Part shown: piece after piece, positions 16,943 to 25,482 of the stretch | How positions within the stretch are numbered: position 1 is the first letter of the stretch | How the letters are laid out: the number at the start of each line of letters is the position of its first letter | Source: an uncultured Desulfobacter sp. | GTDB lineage: Bacteria > Desulfobacterota > Desulfobacteria > Desulfobacterales > Desulfobacteraceae | Direction of reading: 5' to 3' | DNA: 64,000 nucleotides | Assembly (NCBI RefSeq): GCF_963666145.1 | Contig: NZ_OY762614.1 | Coordinates: forward strand, 2,280,001 to 2,344,000 | Translations under genes and position numbers: made by a program | The notes under the pieces: generated by a model | The model's input: the letters and a program-made list of their open reading frames with translations, nothing else | Told to the model about the DNA's origin: nothing | Database searches by the model: none

Positions 16943-18718
16943 ATGTCAGACCCAATTTTGGAAGAAGAAGACGATCTAATTTCCCAAGATGATATCGATA
17001 AACTGCTGGATATCTCTCCGGAAAACGACGATGCCGGAGAGGAGGAGGCAGGTGAGCTGTCCCAGGATGATATAGACAGCCTGCTCAAAGGACCTGACCC
17101 GGATGATGCGGTTTCTGATGCCGATGAAGAAGACGCCGGCGAACTCTCCCAGGACGACATCGACAGCTTGATGACCGACGACGCCCCGGATGACGAGGAC
17201 AGCGCCGAAGCGGACGAAGCAGGCGAATTATCCCAGGATGATATAGACAGCCTGCTCAACGGACCCGACCCGGATGATGCGGTTTCTGATGCCGATGAAG
17301 AAGACGCTGGCGAACTTTCCCAGGACGACATCGACAGCTTGATGACCGACGATGAATCGGATAACGACGACGGCTTTGAAGAAAACGAGGCGGCTGAGTT
17401 ATCCCAGGATGATATTGACGGCCTGCTCAACGGGCCTGATCCGGATGACAATGATGACGGCGATGATGACGAGTTTATTTCACTGGAAGATATACAGGGC
17501 GCAATAAGTGGGGAGCCCCAGGAGGAAGCCGTCTCCGATTCTGAACTAGAGTCCTTGGAAGCGGAATCAAGCCAGGATGACGTGGCTGAGCAAACCCTGG
17601 AAGACGCAGCCATAGAAGACGGGCCGGAAGCTGATGATGGGAAGGCAATGGCTGCATCGAACCAGGACGACGATCCCCTGGATGAGCCCATAGATGAGAA
17701 TCAGGCTGCAGACGTGGCCGATTGCATGCTCACCCAGGAAGCCATGGACGCCCTTATTGAGGCCGGACTCCAAACTCCGGAGGTTGCTGAAGCCGACGCA
17801 GGAGCACCTGACACCCAGGACGCAGACGAAGAAGACAATACGCCGCTGGACGAGGCAGATCAGACGCCGGTCACAGATGCCGAAGGGACGGCTGATCCAG
17901 TCCAGGAAGATGACGTTACCCAGGAAGATATTGATGCCCTCCTCCAGCAGTCAGATGAACAGGACGAATTGCTGGATGAAGATGAGGATATCCTCATATC
18001 CCAGGATGACATTAATACCCTGCTCACGGCTGCAGATCAGGAAGATGAAGACGTACTCGGCGATCTTGACGGAGACGACGACATCTCTGACCTGGAGGAC
18101 CTTGATGACCTGGAATCAGACTCGGATCAGGTGGTTCTGCAAGGCATTGAAGACGCCGAAATTCCGGGCGAAAAAGGATCTCCGAAGGGCGGAAAAATCA
18201 AAGCCCTGCTCAAATCGAAGATTGTACTTGCTGCGGCATCCGTCTTGCTGGTTATGGGCATATCCATCCCCTTAAGTTATTTTTTGTTCTTTTCAAGTAA
18301 ACCTGAAGCCCCGCTGCCGGAAAGACAACCCACCTCCTTGACGGAAATTGACCTAATCCGGGACGGGCAGGCAGACGGTTCCGGAACTATGCCAGCCCTG
18401 CCGCCCAGCCGCAGATCAGGAACTATTTTATTAAAGGACTTTATCATCCTGGCATCCGATCAAAGCCAGACCATGACCTATGTGTATGCCGATGTATCTA
18501 TTGATTATTCAGACCAAAGGGCCTATGATGAAATAAACAGTAATCTGCCCTTTTACCGGGATGTAATTTACGGCGCTATCCAGACCCGGCTGGTATCGGA
18601 AAAGAACAATGAAGTGACCGAAGCTGATCTGTTATGGGGTGTGGAAGCCTCATTAAAAAAGGTGCTGCCACCCCAATACATAGACAAGATCAGTTTTAAA
18701 TCGTTTAAAACAACATAA
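16943..18718 (+). CDS. Multi-copy FliM-peptide / FliL-like fusion protein
   Basis: A 591-residue, very acidic protein of unusual build. Residues 1-415 carry copies of the FliM-type peptide LSQDDIDSLL: clear ones at 13-22, 39-48, 68-77, 96-105, 125-134, 153-162, 263-272, 325-334 and 352-361, and degenerate ones near 179-188 and 209-219. One membrane helix is at about 425-450. Residues 495-591 look like a FliL periplasmic domain (LLKDFIILA, then YVYADVSIDYSDQ and LPFYRDVIYGAIQ). In FliM this peptide binds phospho-CheY, so the cytoplasmic part may be a CheY trap held near the stator; that is inference. ATG 16943 has GGGGGAG upstream. The gene heads a sigma-54 operon after fliA. I know of no named family with this architecture. 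Confidence 0.8.
   Translation: MSDPILEEEDDLISQDDIDKLLDISPENDDAGEEEAGELSQDDIDSLLKGPDPDDAVSDADEEDAGELSQDDIDSLMTDDAPDDEDSAEADEAGELSQDDIDSLLNGPDPDDAVSDADEEDAGELSQDDIDSLMTDDESDNDDGFEENEAAELSQDDIDGLLNGPDPDDNDDGDDDEFISLEDIQGAISGEPQEEAVSDSELESLEAESSQDDVAEQTLEDAAIEDGPEADDGKAMAASNQDDDPLDEPIDENQAADVADCMLTQEAMDALIEAGLQTPEVAEADAGAPDTQDADEEDNTPLDEADQTPVTDAEGTADPVQEDDVTQEDIDALLQQSDEQDELLDEDEDILISQDDINTLLTAADQEDEDVLGDLDGDDDISDLEDLDDLESDSDQVVLQGIEDAEIPGEKGSPKGGKIKALLKSKIVLAAASVLLVMGISIPLSYFLFFSSKPEAPLPERQPTSLTEIDLIRDGQADGSGTMPALPPSRRSGTILLKDFIILASDQSQTMTYVYADVSIDYSDQRAYDEINSNLPFYRDVIYGAIQTRLVSEKNNEVTEADLLWGVEASLKKVLPPQYIDKISFKSFKTT
17051..17430 (+). repeat. 171-bp tandem repeat inside the FliM-peptide gene
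   Basis: The coding sequence repeats with a 171-bp (57-residue) period: motif codons begin at 17057, 17228 and 17399, with intervening copies at 17144 and 17315. Long stretches are nearly identical between the first and second periods, for example the DNA encoding PDPDDAVSDADEEDAGEL. This points to recent duplication or gene conversion and to possible copy-number variation between strains. Confidence 0.85.
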
Positions 18719-18730
18719 TGCAGGTAACAC

Positions 18731-19033
18731 ATGACCACAGTTCATGGCCATAACCAGATTTTTCAGCAATCCGGTATTGCCCAGGATTTGAGCCACCAGA
18801 TCCAGTCCCCCAAACCGGATCCGGATCAGGCTGCGGTACTGCATCAAAATCAACAGGTCGTAGAAAATACAACCGTCCAGGAAAGCCAAGAAGCGCTCTC
18901 TTTAAAAGAAAAAAAAGAGAAGGAAAAAGAGATAAAAGCCCGTAAAGCCAAACGTGCAAAAAAACAAAACCTTCAAGATAATCTGCCGCCGGACCCGGAT
19001 GGACCGGGACGGCTTTTAGATACCACGGCATGA
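18731..19033 (+). CDS. Small charged flagellar-cluster protein, unknown function
   Basis: A 100-residue hydrophilic protein with a Gln/Pro-rich N-terminus, a very basic middle (LKEKKEKEKEIKARKAKRAKK, about 58-78) and an acidic, proline-rich end. It has no membrane segment and no recognised domain. AGGTAA precedes ATG 18731, and the last codons overlap the next gene, so it is translated as part of the operon. I cannot assign a function. Confidence 0.7.
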   Translation: MTTVHGHNQIFQQSGIAQDLSHQIQSPKPDPDQAAVLHQNQQVVENTTVQESQEALSLKEKKEKEKEIKARKAKRAKKQNLQDNLPPDPDGPGRLLDTTA

Positions 19034-19626
19034 TGCTGAAAGTTCCCACTGATTTTCTTGTAGTCCTTTCGCTTATCATTGATTTTTTTTTAATCTTCCT
19101 GCTGTTTCTTTTTATCCGGCGCGCCAACCGCCTCCAGCGCAGCCCGGATCCAGGGCCGGCAAATGACATTGGCGACATCGTTGCCCAGACCCGCGAAAAA
19201 GCCCAGATTGTTGCCAAAGAGGTCCTGACGGAAACCGCCGAGATGATCGAACCCATTTTGGAAGCCTCAAAAGAAGCGGCCGTAGAATTTGAGCGCCTGG
19301 TTCAGGAGAAACAGGCCCTGACCCGAAAGCTTGATAAATCCATGGATTCAAAAATCATCAGTATCAACCTGTTGTTGTCCCGGGCCAGCACCCTGTTCAG
19401 CCAATTAGAAAATCAGCATAATTCCCTGCTTACGCCCCAGGCTAAGGGGGCTGTCTTATTTCACAAAGAGACCGATGTCCTTGATCAGCAACAACGGATC
19501 TTAGATCTCTACTATCAAAAGATGGATGTTGATACCATTGCAGAAAGACTTTCCATTCCAAAAGGGGAGGTCGCGCTTGTCATTGACCTCAAGGAAAAAT
19601 TTATTGCAATGGAGAAAGCCAGATGA
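19030..19626 (+). CDS. Membrane-anchored flagellar-operon protein with C-terminal HTH-like region
   Basis: A 198-residue protein with one N-terminal membrane helix (about 7-28), a coiled-coil-like middle (about 55-150) and a C-terminal segment MDVDTIAERLSIPKGEVALV that looks like a helix-turn-helix. This layout resembles the DUF2802/DUF6115-type proteins found in flagellar and chemotaxis operons, but I assign this only tentatively. Start and stop overlap the neighbouring genes by 4 nt each. Function unknown. Confidence 0.72.
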   Translation: MMLKVPTDFLVVLSLIIDFFLIFLLFLFIRRANRLQRSPDPGPANDIGDIVAQTREKAQIVAKEVLTETAEMIEPILEASKEAAVEFERLVQEKQALTRKLDKSMDSKIISINLLLSRASTLFSQLENQHNSLLTPQAKGAVLFHKETDVLDQQQRILDLYYQKMDVDTIAERLSIPKGEVALVIDLKEKFIAMEKAR

Positions 19627-21212
19627 TCCCCAGCCTGCCCATTGCAGCCCTGAAAATTATCGGCGGCAAGCAGGAGCAATCCGGGCAGTTGGATGCGATC
19701 AATTTAAAGCCGGGCCGAATTGTCGATGCAAAGGTGCTTGATGTCAAACCTGAAAATCTTGTTCAACTGCTTTTATCAGGAAAATCATCCCCCCCTTCCG
19801 GCCCGGGTGGTCTTGTTCAAAACCCGACACAACACCGGCCGGGCGGCAGGCAAGTGAATTCACCCACCGCATCATTTTCTTCAAATCCCCCCGGCAACAC
19901 GTTGCCGGCCGGTCAGAAAGTTGAGGTCTCAACTTCGCTGCCGTTAAAGCCGGGCATGGCACTGACGTTGACCTCTGTTGCCACCCCGGAGGGCACGGTT
20001 CTAAAACCGATTTCGTCGGCGGTGTTGTCTTCTCTTCTTTCCCGATCATCCCAGGAAACGGATACCGCTCTTAAGATTCTTCCCGGCAAACATCAGGCTT
20101 CAGCATTACTTGATTCCGGTATAAAACCCGGCCGAACAGTGGCTGCAAAAGTGGTTGATGTTACCGCCCAAAACCGGGTCCAACTGCTTGTGGGCAATCA
20201 GAAACTCATGGTTTCCACCCAGCTTCCTTTGACCCGGGGCATGGATATCCCCATGAAGGTCGTCCGATCCCAGGACGGAATTGTGCTAAAGCCCCTTCCG
20301 AATCCTTCTGCGTCAATAGCCACAGAAACAACAGGACCTGCAGCGGGTAGCGGCAGGGCGACATCTGCCGTGCCAACCACCTTGTCGGATTCACCGCGGC
20401 TTCCGCCAACGGAAAGACCGTTTCAGGCCACATCCTTCCAATCCTTTTCCCCGGCAAAAATTTTCCTGGGATTGGGGGCTCTTAGCCAGCTCCGGGAACC
20501 GGTTCTCAATGATATTCTGATGACACTTGCTCTGAAATCCGATGTTCGGGATGATCAATTTCTACCTAAAATCATAGAAAATATGGGCCTGAGCTTTGAA
20601 AAAAAGATAGCTGACGGGCTTGGACAAGCCCCGGATAAAAAAAAGGCTGCCCATGCAGTCAAACAACTGATCGCCCAGGATCTAAAGGCCGCGACGTTGT
20701 CCCTTGCCGGAATGCAAAGCGATCCGGGCAAGAGCACTGAACTAAAACATATCTCAGATGCGCTGGACAATTTTGCCCAGTTAAATGTCAAATCCGGGGA
20801 TGGCATGCAAAATCAGGACGGCGCGAGGTTCCTGCTGCCGTTCCCTGTCTGGCGGGAGGATGGCTTTGACTTCGGCCAGATCATGCTGGACATGGGGAAA
20901 ACAGGTCCGGCAGAAACAAAAAAAATACGCAGCATCTCTTTTTTATTGAATATGACCGCCCTTGGACCTTTACGGGCAGACTTTTCCATTCTGGAGAAAA
21001 CCATTACCGGCCGGTTTTTACTGGAGAATCAGGAAACCTGTGATTACCTTACCCCAAAGGTGTCACAGTTGAGACAGCGCCTGTCAAAAATCGGATATCA
21101 AGCCGGAAACATTGACTGCCAGGTTGCCCGACCGGAGCAGATTGCGCCGACCAGCTTGATGTTTTCCATGAAGCCACCCGGTGAGGTGCAGGGTCTCAAT
21201 ATTGTGGTTTAA
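19623..21212 (+). CDS. Second FliK-like (YlqG-type) protein
   Basis: A 529-residue protein with two copies of an N-terminal module: KPGRIVDAKVLDVKPENLVQ (from 29) and KPGRTVAAKVVDVTAQNRVQ (from 168), each followed by STxLPL, GM and VLKP. The C-terminal 110 residues (from about 415) resemble a FliK C-terminal domain (ISFLLNMTALGPLRADFSI). It is paired with a stand-alone FlhB C-terminal domain, the same pairing as ylqG-ylqH of Bacillus. It may act in export switching alongside, or differently from, the true FliK at 4251. It overlaps the previous gene by 4 nt. Confidence 0.75.
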   Translation: MIPSLPIAALKIIGGKQEQSGQLDAINLKPGRIVDAKVLDVKPENLVQLLLSGKSSPPSGPGGLVQNPTQHRPGGRQVNSPTASFSSNPPGNTLPAGQKVEVSTSLPLKPGMALTLTSVATPEGTVLKPISSAVLSSLLSRSSQETDTALKILPGKHQASALLDSGIKPGRTVAAKVVDVTAQNRVQLLVGNQKLMVSTQLPLTRGMDIPMKVVRSQDGIVLKPLPNPSASIATETTGPAAGSGRATSAVPTTLSDSPRLPPTERPFQATSFQSFSPAKIFLGLGALSQLREPVLNDILMTLALKSDVRDDQFLPKIIENMGLSFEKKIADGLGQAPDKKKAAHAVKQLIAQDLKAATLSLAGMQSDPGKSTELKHISDALDNFAQLNVKSGDGMQNQDGARFLLPFPVWREDGFDFGQIMLDMGKTGPAETKKIRSISFLLNMTALGPLRADFSILEKTITGRFLLENQETCDYLTPKVSQLRQRLSKIGYQAGNIDCQVARPEQIAPTSLMFSMKPPGEVQGLNIVV

Positions 21213-21217
21213 TAATT

Positions 21218-21493
21218 ATGGCACCCAAAGACAATAAACGAAAACACGCAGTTGCCCTGAAATATGACAAGCTCAAGGCGGCAGCGCCAACGGTAACGGC
21301 CAAAGGCCAAGGAAAGGTGGCAGAGAATATCATTGCCCTGGCCCTGGCCCATGGGGTGCCTGTAAAGGATGATCCGGATCTGGTGGAGGTCCTGGCATCC
21401 CTGGACATCAGCCAGGAGATTCCGGCTGAAATCTATGTGGCCGTGGCCGAACTTCTTGCGTTTGTTTATGGGGCCAATACAGACAGACCCTAA
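21218..21493 (+). CDS. Stand-alone FlhB C-terminal domain (YlqH/FlhX-like)
   Basis: A 91-residue soluble protein equivalent to the part of FlhB after the NPTH cleavage site: HAVALKYDKLKAAAPTVTAKGQGKVAENI, then VPVKDDPDLVEVL and AVAELLAFVYG. It lacks NPTH, membrane helices and the cleavage machinery. In other bacteria such proteins can replace the cleaved FlhB fragment. Its position directly after the second FliK-like gene suggests the two act together. It ends the operon. Confidence 0.88.
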   Translation: MAPKDNKRKHAVALKYDKLKAAAPTVTAKGQGKVAENIIALALAHGVPVKDDPDLVEVLASLDISQEIPAEIYVAVAELLAFVYGANTDRP

Positions 21494-21518
21494 AAAAAAG
21501 ACCTAATAGAGCCCAACT

Positions 21519-21779
21519 TCACAAGTCTTCAAGCTTTGTACTGTCAACAAGCCGGTTACATTTATGGCAGGCCATTTTAAATTCCCGGACCTTGCCCCGG
21601 AATAATACTTCACCGCAAAACGGGCAAAAATAATCTTTAAACGCCAGCTGTGCATGCTTAATCCGGGCTTGCTCCAGGCCGGACAGATGTTGAGCAGGCA
21701 CTGTTTGTAAAGTCTCCATACCGCCAGAATGCTGGAAAGAGAGATGCTCCAGGTCAGTGTAATAGCCGTCGTTGCTCAT
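21519..21779 (-). CDS. Small zinc-ribbon protein
   Basis: An 86-residue protein with two CxxC knuckles, CPFCG (about 52-56) and CHKC (about 71-74), separated by 14 residues. The spacing and the style of EVLFRGKVREFKMACHKCN resemble Com-like zinc fingers of Mu-type phages and their chromosomal relatives. The N-terminal half is unrecognised. On the minus strand AAGGGG precedes ATG 21779. It lies antisense between two flagellar operons and has no visible link to motility. Zinc binding is inferred. Confidence 0.65.
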   Translation of the reverse strand: MSNDGYYTDLEHLSFQHSGGMETLQTVPAQHLSGLEQARIKHAQLAFKDYFCPFCGEVLFRGKVREFKMACHKCNRLVDSTKLEDL

Positions 21780-22078
21780 AAATCCCCTTCTTATTTTTTC
21801 TTACGTCCTTAAAAGGATGCGATTTTTGCTTTATACCCAAACGAGCCAGGATGCAAGGAGATTTTTTGTTGTCCCCGGATTGGATTCGGCATTGAGACCG
21901 ACCCCACAATGGTGGGAAAAAATTTCTGGGTGCGTCAAATTCGACGGTCTCAGATGTCGGCCTTTTGGCACATTATTTTAAAACCCAGGCCGGTTTTCTC
22001 TAATCATCCCCAAATGTTGCATAAGATCTTCTTTAAAAAGAGCGCAGATCAAGGGCCAAGTGTTGTGAAAACAGGACA

Positions 22079-22094
22079 TGGCATCTCATTTGCA
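22079..22094 (+). promoter_or_regulatory. Sigma-54 promoter for the flgF-flgJ operon
   Basis: TGGCATCTCATTTGCA fits TGGCAYRNNNNTTGCW except at the R position, with exact GG-N10-GC spacing, 78 nt before the chosen flgF start. The rest of the 21780-22171 gap holds no gene I can support. Confidence 0.8.
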
Positions 22095-22171
22095 TAAAAT
22101 GTAAATCAAAGACAACCAAATCAATCAATGCCGCAGGTAAACCGGCAACCATGCAAAGGAGAAAACTGCCA

Positions 22172-22864
22172 ATGATTCTTGAAATGACGCGGCCGACCCA
22201 GGGCGGGTTAAGGCAGGAACGAAAGCTTGAAGCCGTCTCCAATAACCTGGCCAATGCCTCCACCATTGGATTTAAAAAAGATTTTGTCAGCTTTGACAAA
22301 GCTTTTAAAGCCCGGGTGGATCAAGATTTTTCCCAGGGAAGTGTCGTCAAAACCGACAACCCCCTGGATGTGGCATTGGGGCCCCAGGGACTTTTCAAGG
22401 TGGAAACCCCGGACGGCATCAAATACACACGAAACGGCAATTTTTCCTTGAGCAGTGAAGGCATTCTTGTGGATAAAAGCGGTAACCCGGTCATGGGCCA
22501 GGGCGGAGCCATTTTTATAGACACGAGGGACCCCAATACCAGTGTCAATATTAATGAATACGGCGAAATTTTCTTAGATAATGAACTTTTGGACACCCTG
22601 GATGTGGTCACCTTTGAAAAGATGGCGGCGCTTGAAAAAACCGGAGATAATTTGTTTGTTTATACCGGAGACACTGCAGATGAGGTTACCCTTGATGTTG
22701 TCAAAGTCAAAGCCGGATCACTTGAGCAGGCCAATGTTCAGGTCGTAGAGGAAATGGCAAAAATGATTGATTATCAACGAATGTTTGAAACCTACACCAA
22801 ATCCATGAAAACATTTGATGAAATCGATCAAAAGGCAATCAATGAAGTCGGACAATTCACATAA
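22172..22864 (+). CDS. flgF: Flagellar proximal rod protein FlgF
   Basis: A rod subunit of the FlgE/F/G family. The 230 residues include the N-terminal family signature SNNLANASTIGFKKDFVSFDKAF and a C-terminal helix (EMAKMIDYQRMFETYTKSMKT). I chose ATG 22172 because AAAGGAG (22154-22160) precedes it; ATG 22151 would put that site inside the gene. The first 15 residues diverge from typical FlgF. It is followed by flgG after 12 nt. Confidence 0.9.
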   Translation: MILEMTRPTQGGLRQERKLEAVSNNLANASTIGFKKDFVSFDKAFKARVDQDFSQGSVVKTDNPLDVALGPQGLFKVETPDGIKYTRNGNFSLSSEGILVDKSGNPVMGQGGAIFIDTRDPNTSVNINEYGEIFLDNELLDTLDVVTFEKMAALEKTGDNLFVYTGDTADEVTLDVVKVKAGSLEQANVQVVEEMAKMIDYQRMFETYTKSMKTFDEIDQKAINEVGQFT

Positions 22865-22876
22865 AGGAAATAACTT

Positions 22877-23659
22877 ATGATACGGGCACTTTGGTCGGCA
22901 GCCACGGGAATGATGGCCCAGGACACGCAGATTGGCGTTACCTCCAATAACCTGGCAAACTCTTCCACCACCGGGTTTAAAAAATCCCGGGCCGCATTTG
23001 AAGATTTAATGTACATGACCCAGCGGGTTGCAGGGCAGACCACCCCGGGCGGCGGCCAGGTGCCGACGGGCATTCAGGTGGGCATGGGCGTAAACACGGC
23101 AGGGATTCAGAAAATTTTCACCCAGGGCGATTATGTTCAGACGGATAATCAACTGGATTTTGCCATCCAGGGCGAGGGATTTTTCCGAGTCCTGCACGGG
23201 GATGAGGATATGTATACCCGGGCCGGGGATTTCTCCCTGGACAGCGAAGGGTATATTACCTCCCAGGCAGGGGACCGTCTTCAGCCCGAGATCGCCATCC
23301 CTGCCGAGGCGGTTACCATTACTCTGGACGACGACGGGACCCTGACCGTGTTTGCCGACAATGATACCATTCTGGCCACAGAGCAGGTTCTGGTAACCAC
23401 CTTTGTGAATCCCGCAGGCCTTTATGCCGTAGGCGGTAACCTGTTCCGGGAGACCGAAGGATCGGGAACACCCCAGGAGAATACACCCGGTGAAAACGGA
23501 TCCGGGACCGTGTTGAACTACTATATTGAAAGTTCCAACGTGGATGTCGTGGAGGAGATGGTCAGCCTGATTTCCGGTCAGCGCACCTATGAGGCCAATT
23601 CAAAATCCATCACCACCGCCGACAGTATGCTGGGCACAGCCGTCCAGCTAAAATCCTAA
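22877..23659 (+). CDS. flgG: Flagellar distal rod protein FlgG
   Basis: The major distal rod subunit. The 260 residues start MIRALWSAATGMMAQ and contain SNNLANSSTTGFKKSRAAFEDLMY. The C-terminal signature is VEEMVSLISGQRTYEANSKSI. Length and start are standard. It lies in the flgF-G-A-H-I-J order typical of proteobacteria. Confidence 0.96.
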   Translation: MIRALWSAATGMMAQDTQIGVTSNNLANSSTTGFKKSRAAFEDLMYMTQRVAGQTTPGGGQVPTGIQVGMGVNTAGIQKIFTQGDYVQTDNQLDFAIQGEGFFRVLHGDEDMYTRAGDFSLDSEGYITSQAGDRLQPEIAIPAEAVTITLDDDGTLTVFADNDTILATEQVLVTTFVNPAGLYAVGGNLFRETEGSGTPQENTPGENGSGTVLNYYIESSNVDVVEEMVSLISGQRTYEANSKSITTADSMLGTAVQLKS

Positions 23660-23670
23660 TTAGAGGTTAA

Positions 23671-24717
23671 ATGGATTCAGTCATGAATACTCGCATTATT
23701 TCATATACCCCCGTCATCCACGTGGATGACCAACCGGAGACGATCAGTGCGCCTTACAGAAAATATCTGAGGGTCATATCCTATATAACCTGCATATTAA
23801 TTTTCAGCCTGGAGGTGTTTGCGGCCACACCGGGAAAAATCATCATTGAGGTTGCCCCAACTGCAGAAGTTACAAGCCCGGTCATATATCTGGGAGAGGT
23901 TGCAAAAATAACTGCACCCGATTTTTTCAAAGAAGAACTGACACGCATTGAACTTGGCAAATCTCCTCCGGCCGGGCGAATGAAACAGCTTTCGGGACAG
24001 CGGGTCACAGGGGCGATCAACGCCATGGGGCTCAATGATATCAATATTCATGTACCCAAACGGGTGTTTGTCAAACGTGCGGGACAGCAGCTCGACCCGG
24101 CCGAGGTGGAAAAAGCGCTTCGAGAATTTTTATCCGGATCTCTGTCAAAGGAAAATTTCAAATTAAATGCGTTCAAAGTCCGGGGAATTGAACCCTACCC
24201 CCAGGGCGAGTTATCCCTGGTATTTGACAAGGGGTATACACCTTCGGATAACGGCCGCCTCTCCATCCATGCCGAAGTCTGGGTGGACGGCGTTAAGGCA
24301 GACCGCTTAACGGTCACAGGCAGCCTTTCACAGATGAAACCGGTGGTTGTTGCGGCCGCACGACTGGAAAGAGGCCAGACCATAACCCCGGCGGATGTCA
24401 CCCTCCAGGATATGGACGTGTTCGGCTGTCCGCCGGATGTAATGACGTCGGTGGATCAGGTCAACGGCATGGTGATCACCCGGGCCATTGACAAAGGGGA
24501 ATGTGTGACCCCCAGAGAATTCAAACGCGCCCCGGCCATTGAAAAAGGGGCCGTAATAAAGATGGTGGCCCAAAAGAATCGGTTATCCATTATTACGTTG
24601 GGGATCTGCAAAGAAGACGGCTATCCGGGGCAACCTGTGACAGTCCAAAATTTAACATCGGGAAAACTGGTGCGCGGCCTTGTGACCGAAGACGGCACCG
24701 TGGCAGTTGTTTTTTAG
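23671..24717 (+). CDS. flgA: Flagellar P-ring chaperone FlgA
   Basis: A periplasmic chaperone for FlgI P-ring assembly. The 348 residues have an unusually long N-terminus before a hydrophobic signal segment (about 31-51, ending FAATPGK). The SAF-like domain and the C-terminal FlgA domain (ITPADVTLQDMDVF to NLTSGKLVRGLVTEDGTV) follow. An AGAGGTT site precedes ATG 23671; Met5 (23683) is an alternative. The gene ends 13 nt before the chosen flgH start. Confidence 0.9.
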   Translation: MDSVMNTRIISYTPVIHVDDQPETISAPYRKYLRVISYITCILIFSLEVFAATPGKIIIEVAPTAEVTSPVIYLGEVAKITAPDFFKEELTRIELGKSPPAGRMKQLSGQRVTGAINAMGLNDINIHVPKRVFVKRAGQQLDPAEVEKALREFLSGSLSKENFKLNAFKVRGIEPYPQGELSLVFDKGYTPSDNGRLSIHAEVWVDGVKADRLTVTGSLSQMKPVVVAAARLERGQTITPADVTLQDMDVFGCPPDVMTSVDQVNGMVITRAIDKGECVTPREFKRAPAIEKGAVIKMVAQKNRLSIITLGICKEDGYPGQPVTVQNLTSGKLVRGLVTEDGTVAVVF

Positions 24718-24730
24718 CCGGGAGGTTGGT

Positions 24731-25456
24731 ATGCAGGCAATTAAGAAAAACTCCATACGAGGAACATTGGCAGCCGTGCTGATTCTGATCGCAGGAACCA
24801 TGAGCGGCTGTGTAACTGGCGGCAGGGCCCCGGCCTTAAGTGTTTTGCCCCAGGACGCGATGCCGGAGCCGGCCCTGCAGCCCGATTACACCACGGCTAA
24901 ACCTGCGGAAGGCTCCCTTTGGACGGCCGAAAACAGATTCCTGCTGGATGACACCAAGGCGGCCTATATTGGAGACACGATAATCGTAGATATTGTGGAG
25001 AATTCCTCTTCGGCCATGGCGGTGAATTCCGATGGAAAACGGACAACCAGTATGTCGGTTGGGGTTCCGACCTTAAATGCCTTTGGCAAAGTGACCCATC
25101 TTGGCGGTACGGTCGGTGACAAACTCATTGACACCAGTTTTGAAAATTCCACCAAAGGCGAAGCCACAAGCGACAGATCGGGGCAGGTTACGGCATCCGT
25201 TGCGGCCCGGGTTACGGAGGTCTTGCCCAACGGCAACCTGAGCATCTTCGGGCGCCGGGCCATGAAAGTGGATAATGAGGTTCAGTACATTATGGTTTCA
25301 GGCATTGTCCGGCCCGATGATATTGATTCGGATAACCGGGTTGAATCCACCTCTTTGGCTGACTCGCGCATTGAATACTACGGCAAGGGCGCCCTTGCGG
25401 ACAAACAGAAACCGGGCTGGGGCACACGGATCATTGACAATATCTGGCCCTGGTAA
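24731..25456 (+). CDS. flgH: Flagellar L-ring lipoprotein FlgH
   Basis: The outer-membrane L-ring subunit. The 241 residues have a lipoprotein signal ending MSGC and the FlgH core (IGDTIIVDIVEN, then VLPNGNLSIFGRRAMKVDNE and VSGIVRPDDID). I chose ATG 24731, with GGGAGG directly before it; the longer frame from TTG 24707 would overlap flgA. Confidence 0.95.
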   Translation: MQAIKKNSIRGTLAAVLILIAGTMSGCVTGGRAPALSVLPQDAMPEPALQPDYTTAKPAEGSLWTAENRFLLDDTKAAYIGDTIIVDIVENSSSAMAVNSDGKRTTSMSVGVPTLNAFGKVTHLGGTVGDKLIDTSFENSTKGEATSDRSGQVTASVAARVTEVLPNGNLSIFGRRAMKVDNEVQYIMVSGIVRPDDIDSDNRVESTSLADSRIEYYGKGALADKQKPGWGTRIIDNIWPW

Positions 25457-25482
25457 CATGGGCGAATAAAGGAGCGGGCATC

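Noticed and set aside
16924..17691. 255-codon minus-strand frame rich in Ser
   Set aside because: It is the mirror of the Asp/Glu-rich repeat region of the CheY-peptide gene, so its Ser richness is a by-product.
21973..21989. Sigma-54-like TGGCAC box
   Set aside because: The -12 box is missing (no GC ten bases after GG); the better site is at 22079.
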